Below, in pieces: positions 41,601-55,128 of a stretch of 64,000 bases of DNA (position 1 is the stretch's first letter; each line of letters begins with the position of its first letter). The stretch lies in the NCBI GenBank assembly GCA_020744425.1, contig JAGMUV010000050.1:167262-231261 (forward strand). Reading direction: 5' to 3'. The stretch comes from Dactylonectria macrodidyma (Eukaryota; Ascomycota; Sordariomycetes; Hypocreales; Nectriaceae). The translations under genes were made by a program, and so were the position numbers. The notes beneath the pieces are model-generated. The model was not told the DNA's origin. It saw only the letters and a list, made by a program, of their open reading frames with translations, and ran no database searches.

Positions 41601-43658
41601 ACTCGGGGTAATACTTGTCTTTGCTGCTCGGATTCGCAATGTCACGGACAAGAGTGTTGACATACGCCTTGTTCGCGGCAAGCCATGTGCTATCCATGGA
41701 GCCGATAAAGGCAGCCGTGAGGATATGATAACCGTAGTGGAAGTGGTGGTCGTTGTAGTAAGTGTTGCCAAAGTCAACATTCGCGTCTCCTGTGACATAC
41801 GACGCGGATGAGACAACTCCACCCCAAGCGGCTGGCTCCTTCAGTTAGCTACTGAATGTTGTTGTTGTTCATGTGGCTTACTTTCGTAGACAAGAGGGTA
41901 CTTCTGCTTGTTTGAACCAAACTTGGCAAAAGCGTTCTTGAGCTGGGCCAGACCAGCTTGTCCGAGAGCCTTGTCTCCCAAGAGGGTATTAATGACATAG
42001 ACAATAGAGCCAAACTTTGCCAAAGCCTGTATTATGTCAGATCGTCATTCTCCACCGTTTGATAAGCGGCAACTAACCTTTCCAGCAAAGTACATCGACT
42101 CCAAATCAGACTGGCCCATCATGTCTTGCGAAACTTCCAACTCCGCGATAGGCTTGATGATGTTCTTGGCGCTAGTGGACAATCCTCGACTGCCCAGGCT
42201 TGTGTGCCAAGGAGCGAACACCATATTGACGGGCATTGATGGCTCGACCATGGTCCACGAGGTTCCTCCCACCGCCGTGCCTAGTCCCTTGGTCGTCGTC
42301 TGCAACTTGTAGTCCCTCAACCCCGTGCGAGTCTTGGAGTCGAACGAGCTGACGTGGTGGGGAAGGGCGAACATCCAGAGGTTTCCGGTAGCATGGCCAG
42401 ACTTTGACCATGTGAAGGTGTATGTGCCCTTAGCACCGACAGCAGAGCCGCTGATCGTCATGCCAGTCGGGTAGATACCACAGCCGTTATCAAGAACGGC
42501 CTCCGACTTGCTCGACTTGGGATCCTTGGCAATCTGAATTAAGCCGTAGAAGGGCTTGGAGGACGAAGCAAGACCGTTGTTGACAACCTTCAGGTCAAGA
42601 GGGTCGCCCTTAGTCTTGTATGCATAGAGGCGCCAGGTAGTGCCGTCCTCGAGGACAAAGTTGAACTTGCGCACGTTGGTCTTGGGGTCCTTTGCCACTC
42701 GAGTCATACTCTTGAAGTAGACGCCGGACTGAATGAAGGGCGTGGCACCGCTGAAGTACGCAGTCGTAAAGACGCTACCTTGAGCGATGGGGAAAGTGAC
42801 GGCGGGTGCAGACGAGCTGTCCTTTCTAAGCATCGCTCTGGCGTAGTGAGGGGAGAGCGAGTCCATCGTCAGGACTGTGTTGGTGCCCAGCTCCTTGGCG
42901 GAGATGATCATAGATTGGATACCGACGGGGTTGATGTAGTATTCCGCGGCGCCATTAGACTGAACCGGGCCAAATACTCGTTGACTCGCGTCGATGTGAG
43001 AGACAGCCATACCCCAGCTCGCCGCGGGACCTCTTCCAGCAGACCACGCAAGCGAGTAGGGGAAGGTATACACCGGGCCTTTCTGGTCTCCAAGGAAGAA
43101 GTTGGAGTAAAACTTGTTGGTCGAAAGGGGGCCCGTCTTAGTTATTCCCTTTCGAGGGCATGGGTGATCTCTCTGCCTCTGAAACATGGCGAGGGGAACG
43201 CTGGTGTCGATAGGATTGGCAAATATGTCGTTGCTGGTGGCCATCTTGACTAGACCCGTCTCCTCGGGGTTGTCGGTGGCGGTCTTGACAGGCTGAAGCA
43301 GGCTCGTTGGGCTCTGGATCGAGCCGGTCAGAAGAGGAGGCTCCGTCTCAAGAGGATTCGAGACCGTGGTGATGACAAAACCTTCAGTGTGAGGCTCGAC
43401 GCCTGAAAGTGAAGGGAGAAGCAGGACAGTTCCGGTGGGAGCACGGATGGTGCTGACGGTGACGGTCTCGCTCTTTGGAATAATGTCTTCTTTGGCGTAA
43501 GTTGTTAAGTATTCAAACTCATCCGTCTCGGCTCGCTTGAACTCCTCATGGGACTCGTCCCAGGAACCGGCCGAGGTCTCCTCGACGCTGGGAATAGTCA
43601 ACCCTTGTCCCTGGGTTAGCCAGAGAAGCCATACCGGGAGGACGTTGTGGGATTTCAT
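38615..43658 (-). CDS. GH81 endo-beta-1,3-glucanase, six exons, last intron carrying a pogo element
   Basis: Exons 43658-42078, 42026-41882, 41831-41533, 41476-41388, 41326-40902 and 38631-38615 join into 851 residues. A hydrophobic N-terminus (VLPVWLLWLTQGQGLT) suggests secretion. GH81 marks include LSTNKFYSNFFLGDQ near residue 180, YNDHHFHYGYH with the catalytic-type Asp at ~603, and NQESSSEDI with Glu at ~678 and ~682. The enzyme hydrolyses beta-1,3-glucan of fungal cell walls. The last exon codes only ALAGV and a stop, joined across a GTAAGT donor at 40901 and a GCTAACTG...GATGCAG acceptor ending at 38632. The 2.2-kb pogo-2 lies in that intron (about 53 nt before insertion). If the intron is retained, translation would continue a few codons into it. 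Confidence 0.9.
38670..40884 (-). mobile_element. pogo-2: complete pogo-class transposon in the GH81 intron
   Basis: 2215 bp between TA dinucleotides (38668-38669 and 40885-40886). The ends are CCATCCACAACCCCTC and complement (right end CCATCCATAACCCC), each holding two copies of ACCCCCTCTTTCGGCA or close variants, followed by GCAAAATAAAAAA. The transposase is on the same strand as the host gene. An abundant related family is suggested by another end of the same type at 61417. Confidence 0.95.
38822..40587 (-). CDS. pogo-2 transposase, three exons, probably intact
   Basis: Exons 40587-40065, 40000-39660 and 39610-38822 give 550 residues; an in-frame ATG at 40617 would add ten. The N-terminus holds an HTH (psq-like, AEAILDVTDDGVS...GVPRSTL), then a CENP-B-type HTH. 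The DDE core has NVDEGGIMTGFG, LIILDGHGSHA and LQPLDNGVF carrying the three acidic residues. A coiled coil with GKKRKAVPNPNKRFM follows. The first intron would use a GC donor (GGCAAGC at 40064) where pogo-3 has GT at the same place; the second uses GTATGT. The enzyme performs TA-targeted cut-and-paste transposition. Confidence 0.85.
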
Positions 43659-46640
43659 GACGGCAAAAAATTATGGGATTTTGCCTTGCTCAAGAGGACT
43701 GCAACCTCTACAAGATTAAAAGAAGCTTGCTCGGAGGAGGTGGATGTCTGTCTAATGGGTAGGGGGGTCCATTGTTCATATAGTCGGCCGAGAGCCATGC
43801 TCCTGGACTGAGATACCATTGCATGCGCAAACCACTAGTTTGGTGGCACCGACCAATGAGGCTAGACACCAGCATCGGGAAGAAATGAACGTGTCTCGGG
43901 GCGTGGGAGGGCAGATGCGCGTGGCTTACCTGGAACTGGAGCTGGAGGCTAGACTAAGGCTAGAATCGACCACCAAAAGCAATGCTGGACTAGTGAGTTA
44001 ACGTCAGCAACGGGGCTCGAGACCCTTCAGGTACCGATAAAGATGGCGGGCAAGGATAGCACTGATTCGAGAAATTGCATTTCTAGGACGAAGGATGGCG
44101 TATATTGGCTGGAAGTAGAGGAACGGCGTGTGAATGAGGCACGGAATGGCACAGGAAATAGTTGGAGGTCTCGGTTGCATCGATGGATTTCGTGTGTCCA
44201 TGTGGTCGAGACCGCTCAGACACACCATTGATTTGATGACCACGCCTGCTGAACACCAAGTCATCTGGCTTTCCGTCTCGAGACATGCCTCTCGAGACAT
44301 GCCTCTCGTGAACTGCGTCTCTCTTCTGCTCCCAACCACTTGACTCAAGGTGACATTCACCAAAGAGGCGTTGTCAGATACTGAGACAATTCGCCGTAGT
44401 TATTCTAGCGACCACAAGCCGTCCATGTGTCTTCCTGCTTCCCGAGGCTATGAAAAACCTCCGCAGGGCTGCCACGCAACCCGATCACGCTCAAAGTAAA
44501 AATCGCATTCAAGAACATGGTACAATGCGCTTAGGCATGCCAATCGCCGCCTAACAATCGTCTTTGGTGCACGTCCCCAATCCAGATCTGTGTATGCCAC
44601 GCCCGCTAAAACTCCTAGTTCACTTGTCTAAGGCTTCTCCATCTCTATCATAATCCCAGCGCATCATATTTGCCACTTCCGCCGTGCTGAAGAATCTGCC
44701 GCACGTCGAGACGTGTTGCATTGCTTGGCTGCTGCTTATCGCTGCGTTTCTCTTGAGTATGAGGAAGAATGTGTGGCTTTTAGGTGATCAAGACCAATCG
44801 TTGGGACTGCACGCGTGCTGGCCCTTTCGGGTTTGTCCTCCCGGGCGGAATAAATTTCATTCATTCATTCATAGCTATAGATTCGAGTCGGTCGATGGGA
44901 AATTTTAGCAAGCTCTTCTCGGCTCTCAATCACCAAGTTCGCCCTTACAGGTCCCGCTCTCCATCTTGCCAGTGGTTGCATCGGGTGCTCTATTCCCCAA
45001 TATCTTGGAACGGCTCCCGGCATGCCTCTCGGGCCAAGCTCCTATTGGCCCGCTGCCTCTCCACAGAAGCAGCCAGCTGGCCGGCGTTCATGCACTGCAG
45101 CCTGCGAGGTGAGTCGAGGGTCAAGTTCTGTGTAAGTACTCGGGGACTTGAAAGGCAGGGAGCAGCAGACCAGCGCTGGACGGCCTCTCCTGGAACCCGA
45201 GTCGGCGTCCATACTGCGCGTCTCAGCTCACAAGACTCCTGTGCCTGTATGCCAGTCTCCAAATACCGCTGGGGGGACTCGGACCGTGAAAGTGAGCTTC
45301 CCGACCCACTTGCCTAACTGCCGTGGGACTGGCCGAATCTTGGTACTCTCACTACTCCACTTAGACTACCCCCTGTACCACAATTGGAGTGTAAGACCAC
45401 TGGACCGAGCGCGCTCATTCGCTCGGCTTTACCCGTGAGGGAGGGGTGGCAGGCCATCCAGCTGATGAACCCGAGACCCCATGCCTCATCACATCATCAA
45501 TCCATGAATCGTTTACAGCGACACTGGCAACATGGAGATAGCTTCCGTGGCGTCAACCCCGGGCCTTGTCTGTTGTCCCGGCCGCTATATGTCTTGCTCC
45601 TATGTCACATTGGCCCTTCCCTGCTCAGATGTAGTGGTATCCCATAGACGCAACATCCTGCCCTCCACATCAACATCAGGCCCTTAGAGCAAGCCGCAGA
45701 GATTTCATCCCATGATCAGTCGACCGGGGGTCCTGGGGCAGCTGTTCCACCGCTGCCATGATCACCGAGAGCTTTCTAATCCCTGTTCAGCATTACATAT
45801 CCAACTTCCCGTTCCGACAAGTGCCCAGGTGTCTCTTTCAACACACCAACCTAGCCCAAGAGCGGCATCAACGGAACACAACCGTTCAGTGTAAGTGAGT
45901 GTTTCACGTTGAACTGAGTCAACATGTACGGGTCGTTACCAGGAGGTTCAGTCTGGCGCGAGACCCCCAGGCAAGGAATCTCGTGCCACTATCACGCCTC
46001 CCACCTGCGTCTTGAGCTTGTGCCTCCATCAAATGACCCCTTGCACTGCCATCACATCTCGACGGCTGCAAGATGAGAGGGCATGACCCTTGTCTAGTCT
46101 ATCTATCTCTCCGCTGCATGCCCGGCTGCCCTCGACGCTAGATTTCGCAGTCAGATGAGAGCCGATGATGAGAAAATGACGGTAGCATCACGATCCTTAA
46201 CTTCCGAAGCTCCAAGAAGACGTCGTTTTATTCGTGATCACCTCTCCGATGTGCCTTAACATGTGTTTGCTCCTACCGCTTCATCTTGTAGGAACGACTT
46301 AAGATGAACACATGAGCATGCATGGTTACGATCTCGACGTCCCTTGTGATTAACTGAGATCCTACCGAAAGCAACTAGTAAGGTTGAACGTGATGCCAGC
46401 GATGGTAACCCTAAACTGCACCTGTCTCAGACTGCTAAAAACGAACGAACGGGTATAAAATAGCAGCATGAACGCCCCCTTGGTCCAGTTCTGCATCACA
46501 CATTCGCATTCTCCGACACTCTTTTCCTCATTGCAAGCTGATGCTGGAAACTTGAGCGATCTGATCCACCCTGTTCTATTCTGCTCATTCTCTCCAATCA
46601 AAGAACCACCACGTCCAACCCTCTTGTGATATCGCTCGCG
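43659..46640. other. Intergenic region between GH81 and GH18 genes
   Basis: About 3 kb with no recognised gene. The left part should contain the GH81 promoter (minus strand) and the right part the chitinase promoter, including a TATAAA at 46455-46460, about 185 bases before the chitinase start. Short ORFs of 60-177 codons look like chance. Confidence 0.45.
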
Positions 46641-48058
<1,418 letters not shown>

Positions 48059-48259
48059 ACGGGTTGGATGCTTCACTTCTGTTCAGGGGAACTGCCTCGA
48101 TAGTGGCAAGGAAGCTTGCTGACGTCGCGTTCGTGTTTTATCATATGTACATACTCTCTTTTTGATCTGTTGCTTACCCCTTAGGACCACTTTGTGGTTG
48201 TGTTCCCTTTGTCGACTGCGGTTGGGTTGCAGGGAAACCGCCAACACCGTGTGCGGCAT

Positions 48260-48267
48260 ATCCGGGG
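48260..48267. repeat. Left target-site duplication of hAT-4
   Basis: ATCCGGGG, repeated exactly at 50890-50897; it lies about 200 bases after the chitinase stop codon. Confidence 0.97.
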
Positions 48268-50889
48268 CAGACATCCCAGTAATAAATATATTTTTAAGGG
48301 TTAATGCATAATTATTGTTAAGCTTAGCCATATGGATAAGAATATCCCCTTGGGCCATAAAAATATATTATCAATAATTCTTAATACGCCCCGCTATTTG
48401 GGGGTCCACTAGGTAGCCCAGTCAACCCAGCTTTGCCTGCTGTAGCACCCAATTTTCACCCGATCAGCAACACGTCCCATGAGCACAACGACAACCATGA
48501 GCGTTAAGATGTCTCCGTCTGAAGCCACGTCCGACTCTTCCTCCCTCTTGCCTTCTGACAGCATATCGCAAGCCGCCAGCTCATTGTCAGAACCCGATTG
48601 CCAGCATATGGTTAAGAGAAGGAAGCTGCGAGCTGTTTCAACATGGGATCACTTTCGAGAAGCCGAGGGCGATGAGCCACACGCAAAAGGCGGGAAGATA
48701 CTGCACTACTGCAGACGTTGTCGCAACCCTCCTTGGTCAACCCACATATTCGGCAACGCCCGCTATCATCTCGAGAACGCTCATAATGTAGTGGTTCGAG
48801 AGGATTCAAGATCGCAAAGTAAACGTCAGCTGGCCATCGAAAACGCCTTTGCAAGAACAGCGGCCAAGCAGTTACAGCAAGCCGGAGAGAAGGAGACAAA
48901 CACGCTGCGCGGTGTAATCAACGTTGATGCCTTTCGGGAGGCTCAGATGCTGCTAGCGGTACATAGGCACCTCCCTCTAAACTTTGTAACGTGGCCAGAG
49001 TATCAAGCGCTTCTGTCTGCAATAAACCCAGCGGTCGAAGAGTTCCTGACGGATTCTGGAGGCACGGTTGCGGCGGACTTGGATAACGCACACGCAGCGC
49101 ATCAGCAGTCGGTCAAGAGGTGGTTGGAAACTGCTCGGAGCCTCATACATATTTCCATGGATGTATGGTCTTCTCCCCAGCGCAAGTCATTCATCGCTGT
49201 CCACGCGCAGTGGGTTGACGAGGCCTACGTGCCTCGCAAGGCGCTGTTGGGGCTTCCGAACCTCCGCCGCTCTCACGCCGGCGCTGCTATGGTACCTCAT
49301 TTAATGAACATCATCCGGAAATTCACTTTAGCCCACAACATCGGCTATTTCACTGGCGACAATGACACAAAGAACGACACCTGCCTCCGCCAACTCGCCC
49401 AAGAGTTATCGCGGGAGTACGGCGTTGCATTTGATCCGGTAACCTCACGGACGCGATGCGCTGGCCACATCATCAACCTGTCCCTGCAAGCCTTTCTTTT
49501 TGCAACCAGTGAAGGTGCCCTGGAGGCCGCGATTGAGGAGGTGCAGGACGAGGCAAATGATGCAACTATTGCGGACGTGTTGCAGGGCTGCATTCAGTCG
49601 AATGGTACGTACCAAAAGTCTCACAGCAAACCCAAGCGGCGGACTGACGCAGCCGGTTGGCGGAGCGTCGGGCCCCTAGGCAAGCTTCATAACATTGCCG
49701 TGTTCATCCGCAATTCCACGATCCACAACGATGCGTGGGACGACATTGCGGGAAAGGCACTGGGAATTGACAATATCACGCGGTGGAACTCGTGGTTCAA
49801 GCTGCTTGACGCAGCCATTCGCCAAGAAGGCGCAATGTCCATCTTCCTCAACCAGTACCACAAGGAACTGGAGGACGACATCCTCACCCATGACGACTGG
49901 CAAATACTCAAAATGACCCATGAGTTCTTACAACCGTTTTACCAGGCGACTTTGGAAAAGCAAATGGAGTGGGCATCAATAGACCAGGTGCTGGAGAACA
50001 TGGATATTCTGTTCAAGCAATTTGAGGATGCCAAGGTGCGTATGAGGCGATAATGCTGTCGACGCTGTCCAAGAGCAAATCCATACTAATGTTAGAGCAG
50101 CTCAAGTATATTGACAACAGACACATAGTCAACTCCATCCACATGGGTTGGTGGGTCCTCTCGAAGTATTACCGGGAAAGTGACAAGAATCCAATATACG
50201 TCACGGCATTGTTGCTCCATCCAGAGAAGCGGCGGAGGTACATTGACCGCCACTGGGCAGAGGAGTGGCGAGAGGGACCTGTAGCTGCTGCACGGCAACT
50301 GTGGGCAAAGTACAAGGACCGGCCGCTTGCGCCGATATCTGCGACGCAGCCGGATGATGAGCGACGAGAGATATCGCCGTACGAGCGAATCAAGCAATCA
50401 ATGAGTGTATTGGATGAGCCCGGCGACGAGGATGAATTCGAAAAATTCATCAAGTCTCCTCCGAGACATATGATGGCGAAGACTCCGCTCGAATGGTGGT
50501 GCCGGGAAGAACAGAGGATGGAGTATCCACGCTTGCACCAGATGGCTATTGACATAGTAAGTGTTCCGGCGATGTCGGACGATCCGGAAAGGGTGTTTTC
50601 TTGCGCAAGGCGTACAATTTCCTGGGATAGAGCAAGGTTGTCGGCTGATACCATTGAAAAGCTGCAATGTTTGAGTAGCTGGGTGAAGAATGACTTAATT
50701 AGGAAAGTCTACGTGTCAGTCGGCGATGAGATTATGGATGTTTCTGGTGATGACGATGAGTTGCACCACCTTTCGGTCTTATATTCATAATTATGCTTAA
50801 GCTTAACAATGCATAATAATATTGGGGTATGGTTAAGAATAGATAAGAATAGACCAAAATTATGTATTTATTTATTACTGGGATGTCTG
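48268..50889 (+). mobile_element. hAT-4: complete hAT transposon in the chitinase 3' flank
   Basis: 2622 bp with ends CAGACATCCCAGTAATAAAT and complement, and an exact 8-bp duplication ATCCGGGG. Subterminal ATAAGAAT and GCATAAT words occur at both ends. A single two-exon transposase gene fills the interior and is open. It probably inserted into the 3' untranslated region of the chitinase gene. Confidence 0.97.
48479..50790 (+). CDS. hAT-4 transposase, two exons, intact
   Basis: Exons 48479-50035 and 50098-50790 (donor GTGCGT, CTAAT branch, acceptor TTAGAG) encode 749 residues. BED finger CRRCRNPPWSTH...HLENAH near 80-105. The core has ISMDVWSSPQRKSFIAVHAQ, YFTGDNDTKNDTC and CAGHIINLSLQAFLF, then NITRWNSW. 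The C-terminal domain has YPRLHQMAIDIVSVPAMSDD and PERVFSCARRTISWDR. This is a standard hAT cut-and-paste transposase acting in the nucleus. No stop or frameshift apart from the intron. Similar in plan to the hAT-3 enzyme but clearly a different family. Confidence 0.93.
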
Positions 50890-50897
50890 ATCCGGGG
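50890..50897. repeat. Right target-site duplication of hAT-4
   Basis: ATCCGGGG, identical to 48260-48267. Confidence 0.97.
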
Positions 50898-52188
50898 AGG
50901 AAATGCTTATGGTTTCAATGTGTATAACTTATGACTTACTTGCTGTATATATTCACTCGCTACAGTTTTTGTATAAATCTCGAAATCTACGACGTTATGA
51001 TTCTTTCTTCGTGATCGTATGTTCCCAACCATTGGGAAGTTGTACCTAGCCGGTAGCATACTTAGTAGTAGAGACGTCGGATTGGCTTCGTCACTACGTA
51101 GCTTTACTCAAACCAGTACCGACAGAGCGTACAATCTTGGCTGCATCGTTATTCGTGCCAGTTTGGTTGGTTCGTTGGCCGTGTGAATCTTGTGTCAGGG
51201 CTGGTTACACACAAGGGAGTGAAGAGGGCAGACACGCTGCAAGATAGCAGCTAGCTAGTAGGAATGATGCTGGTGACTGTATTGATCTCTGACCCCCTTT
51301 TTGCCTTCTTCCTCTAGTAGCTCTTCTTATAGCCAGGTCTAGTATCCCTCCTTCCAATACCCTAGCTAGCTAGCTGTAGCTTAGCTGCTTAGGTCTAGCT
51401 AGTTTGATTGGTCTTCTTAATCCTGAGACTCCGGCCCGGCCGGGTCTCTCGTAACAGCTCTCGGATCCGGCCGGTTGCGCTTAGCCCGTGTTTCATAACT
51501 CCCTCAGCCACTTGCTAGCTGAAAGCTAGCTGTGGCAAACCTGCGACGTAGCTGCGACCTTGTGGCTGTTAGGCGCGGCCGCCACTGTGTGACGGTGGAT
51601 TTCTGCAGTTAGGGCCCCATAGACCCTTCTTGTGGCTTTTGGCCTCTGACAGCAGTACTGATCATTAAAAAGAAGGGACCCAACCCAGAAGAAGAAGAAT
51701 AATAATGATAATAACGCGCATTTGCCCTACTCTTACCGACATCCAATTATTCAAACCCACATAATCCTTCTGTACAGGATTAACCCATACCTGATCTTCC
51801 TTCGTCGCCGAATGACAGATGTCGTTTTTTTCCAAGAGACGAAGTAGCTGTCCGGCCTCAAATCTAGGCTCCTATCCCGTGCCGCTCCGTTTTTCCTTGG
51901 TGGACCAAAATGGCGAAGAAGCATGCCCCGTTTTGCTACCAGTTGAATAGGCCTCATTCAGCAGCCGCAACAGCGAAAAAGGACTCGAAAGGGCTGCTTA
52001 GACTGTAACGTACCGCTGTGTATTGATGGAGATTGTTGGTACCTTTGGCATACCCAAAATCTATAGGGGAATAGAGGTACCTTGAATCTTAGTATATGAT
52101 TCGATTATTCTAGTGGGCCTATAAGCCCTGATTGGCTTTACCCCGCCCTTGGCAAAAATGGAGCCCATAGGCAGTTGATGGGATACCT
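50898..52188. other. Region without a recognised gene
   Basis: About 1.3 kb. It contains a CTAG-rich stretch (CTAGCTAGCTAGCTGTAGC, about 51365) and only short ORFs without domains. The first part is displaced chitinase 3' flank. Confidence 0.4.
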
Positions 52189-52523
52189 TTATCCGGCTGG
52201 AAAGCTCATGGTCTCCCTCAACCTGGATATTTCATCTTCCAAGGCCTTGTTTCTGCGAATGAGTTCTTGGATGGTCTTGAGCTCTTCCAACTCCCGCTCG
52301 AGTCTTTCGATTTTCTCTTTGGTCCTTGCTAGATTTGCCCGCTGAGCTTCTCGGTAGTTGGCTCGTTCGCGAGCGCGTTGTGACGGTGTCGAGGTTGACA
52401 CGCTTCTTGTGCCTTGAAGGTGTCTCAGTTAATACGAAGGCAACACCTCTGTCGAGCAGTCGCATCGTATTTACCCTTGCGCTTGGTAGCCTGGGTTGGT
52501 TCTGCAGATGATGATCTTGCCAT
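52189..52523 (-). CDS. Small bZIP transcription factor, two exons
   Basis: Exons 52523-52475 and 52412-52189 (donor GTAAAT, branch TTAACTGAG, acceptor TTCAAG) give 90 residues. The joined start reads KRKGTRSVSTSTPSQ, the standard lead-in of a Hypocreales-type bZIP family. The basic region RANYREAQRANLARTKE and a long zipper with LERELEELK and LIRRNKALEDEISRL follow. These proteins bind DNA as dimers. Most relatives I remember have an isoleucine-arginine pair where this one has NL in the basic region. The protein ends soon after the zipper, so an additional C-terminal exon could be missed or lost. Confidence 0.8.
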
Positions 52524-52921
52524 TGTCTTGGAGGTGTCTTGTGTGAGTGTGATTGACAGATCGCTGTGACCGCAGTTTATTGCGGTATCGGCCGTAGTAT
52601 GATGGGGGATCATGGACTGCTAGTACAGGGATCAGTTGCAGACAATCGACTGGAAACGTGAGACTTAACATATATGTTGAAATGAGCATGTTGTGTTGAT
52701 TAAAGGAGAAAAAGACTAGCGCTAACCAGTGGAAGCTATTGACAAGAAGACATCCACATCCCAGCCACCAGTGGATCGGAATAGCCATTGATAGCGGCCA
52801 ATACATGGGCGCCCGGGCGCCCAAATAAAATTGCGCGTTCGGGCGCGCCACCTACAAACTCTCCAGCGTCCCATTGGCCATGCAACACGCGCTGCAAACT
52901 TACAAGCACAGTCTGAAGTTA
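52524..52921. other. bZIP upstream region up to pogo-3
   Basis: About 400 bases with no gene; contains a GGGCGCCCGGGCGCCC GC-rich palindromic stretch near 52808-52823. Presumed promoter of the bZIP gene on the minus strand. Confidence 0.4.
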
Positions 52922-55126
52922 CCACCTAATGGACACCCCCACCTAATGCACCACCAAAATTTCAATCTTCCCATACAAAATCCAAATTTTCAATTGCAAC
53001 GCATTCAGCCAGGAATGAAGGTACTCTCAAACTAAGGCCTGTACTATATTGCTTTTTACATGGAATTTTAGTATCGGCCTTACTTTTTCCCGTCCCGTCT
53101 CGTGGCCTGATTCTCTAGCCCTTTGAATTTTTTCGCATTTTCACCTCATCCACCCTAGGCGACTCCATCTACTCAAGCCGAATTTTCACCTAAGTTGCTG
53201 TCGGAACTCCTTCTGCAATGGTTCACCGTAATTATACCGAAGATGACGTAGCTGAGGCTATATTCGATATCACTGATAGGGGCCTATCACAGACAGGAGC
53301 GGCCGAGAAAAGTGGAGTTCCTCGGTCAACCATTTCTAGACGACTTTCCGGTCAAGCGAGCAGGAATGAACGTGTTCAGGCCCACCAGCGTATTTCAAAG
53401 AGCCAAGAGGCGATCCTTATTCGTTGGGTGCTGCGACAAGAGTCTCTGGGCTATGCTACCTCGCACAGTCAACTCCGCGCCTGTGTCAAGGCCCTCCTTC
53501 AACAACAAGGAGATAACAAGCCATTGGGTAAAAACTGGACCTCCAGGTTCATCAAGCGACATTCACAGCTATCTACCAAGCTTGGAAAACGCCAGGAAGC
53601 CGCCAGATTTAACGGGTTTACACCAAAAGCGGTCAATTGGTACTTTGATATTCGGGAGACCGAGTACGGCTGGATCAAGCCCGAGAACACAGTTAACGTG
53701 GACGAGGGTGGCATAATGGCTGGTTTCGGTACGTTTTCTACAAGCCCCGAACGGGTTTTGATAGGCCATAGCTAATTAACTGTCTACAAGGCTTGGATAG
53801 CCTCATAATCGGGAACTCTGACCCGAAGAAGAAGGCGCTGTTGAACGGCACCCAGTCTCGCGCTTGGACGTCGTTTATTGAGGCTGTCACCGCAACTGGC
53901 CGCGCTTTAAACCGGGAATTATCTTCAAAGGAAAAGAGCTGCAGAAGCAGTGGTTTCTTAAAGAATTCGAATTGATAGCGGACTGGCATTACATCACATC
54001 GCCGAACGGCTGGACCGACAACCATATAGCTCTCGAGTGGTTGAAAGACGTCTATCTACCTCAAACGGAGCCTCGTGATGCATCGGATGCGAGACTTATT
54101 ATCCTTGACGGTCACGGGAGCCATGCGCAGGTGAGCCCTTTGGTGTTTTCGCCGCAGAATCACCCGCTATAGGGTCGCTAACGAGCAGTCAGGATAAGTG
54201 GATGGCCACGTGTTTTCTGAACAATGTCTACTGCTGTTACCTACCAGCACATTGTTCCCATGGTTTGCAACCGTTAGATAATGGAATTTTTAATGTCATC
54301 AAAGGTGCGTATCGGAAAGAACTCCAAAAGCTGGCTAGTTTGACCGATTCTGCGCCGGTTGACAAAGCCCACTTTATTCGGGCATACGCGAAAGCCAGGG
54401 AGGCGGGCATGAGGAAGGAGATTATCTTATCCGGCTGGAGGTTTACTGGAAATTGGCCGATAAACCGACGCAAAGCTCTAACACACCCAGAAATTCAACC
54501 GGACAAAGAAAAAGTACTGGAACGGTTCAAGACGCCCAGCCCTCCTCAGCTGCACTCAGATGATACGCCGAAAACGAGCCGCCAGGTGAGAGATTTGGCG
54601 AAACACCGAAGTCGTCCGACCAGGCGGAAGTACAGTAAGATTGCAAAGGGGTTGGAGGCTTTAGAGATGAAGGTGGCCGTTCAGAATGCGCGGATTACTG
54701 GCCTCGAAGAGCAGATGGCCCAGCTGCGGCGAGGGAAGAAAAGAAAGGCGGTACCGAACCCGAACCGACGATTCATGGCTCTGGCGGAGGCTCTAGCGGC
54801 TGGAAAAGCTCTTCATGACTCAAAGGAGGCAGAAATAGAGGTGGATGTGGATGAGGAGGTCGAGTCGGTGATTGAGGTGGGTGTCAGGTCAGAGGACGAA
54901 ATGAGGACTTCATGGTTGTAACAAAGCACTGCCAGCGGACACGCAGCGGTCGGGAGGTCAAAAAACCACGCAGAGAGTAAAATTTGAACAAATTTCTAGA
55001 AGCTTTCTACAAAGATTCATTTATCAATTGAGAATCGGGCCTGTTTTTGCGGATTTCAAAATTTGGATTTTGTATGGGAGGATCGAAATTTTGGTGGTGC
55101 ATTAGGTGGGGGTGTCCATTAGGTGG
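52922..55126 (+). mobile_element. pogo-3: pogo-class transposon with a frameshifted transposase
   Basis: 2205 bp with ends CCACCTAATGGACACCCC and complement, each holding two CCACCTAATG units and then CCCATACAAAAT. TA precedes the left end (52920-52921), but TG follows the right end (55127-55128), so the target duplication is not perfect. The element abuts a piggyBac remnant on its right. The transposase is close to that of pogo-2. Confidence 0.92.
53218..54921 (+). pseudogene. pogo-3 transposase, one frameshift
   Basis: Exons 53218-53728, 53791-54130 and 54193-54921 match the three-exon plan of pogo-2, with GT donors at both introns. Marks include the HTH at EAIFDITDRGLS, NVDEGGIMAGFG, LIILDGHGSHA and LQPLDNGIF. 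One base is missing near 53911-53914 in exon 2 relative to pogo-2, which shifts the frame until the natural frame is picked up from about 53916 (PGIIFKGKELQKQW). No other lesion was seen, so the loss is recent. The C-terminus carries the same GKKRKAVPNPNRRFM segment as pogo-2. Confidence 0.85.
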
Positions 55127-55128
55127 TG

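Noticed and set aside
44784..45317. 177-codon open frame between the GH81 and GH18 genes
   Set aside because: No domain, no plausible splice pattern, and overlapping ORFs on both strands; treated as chance.
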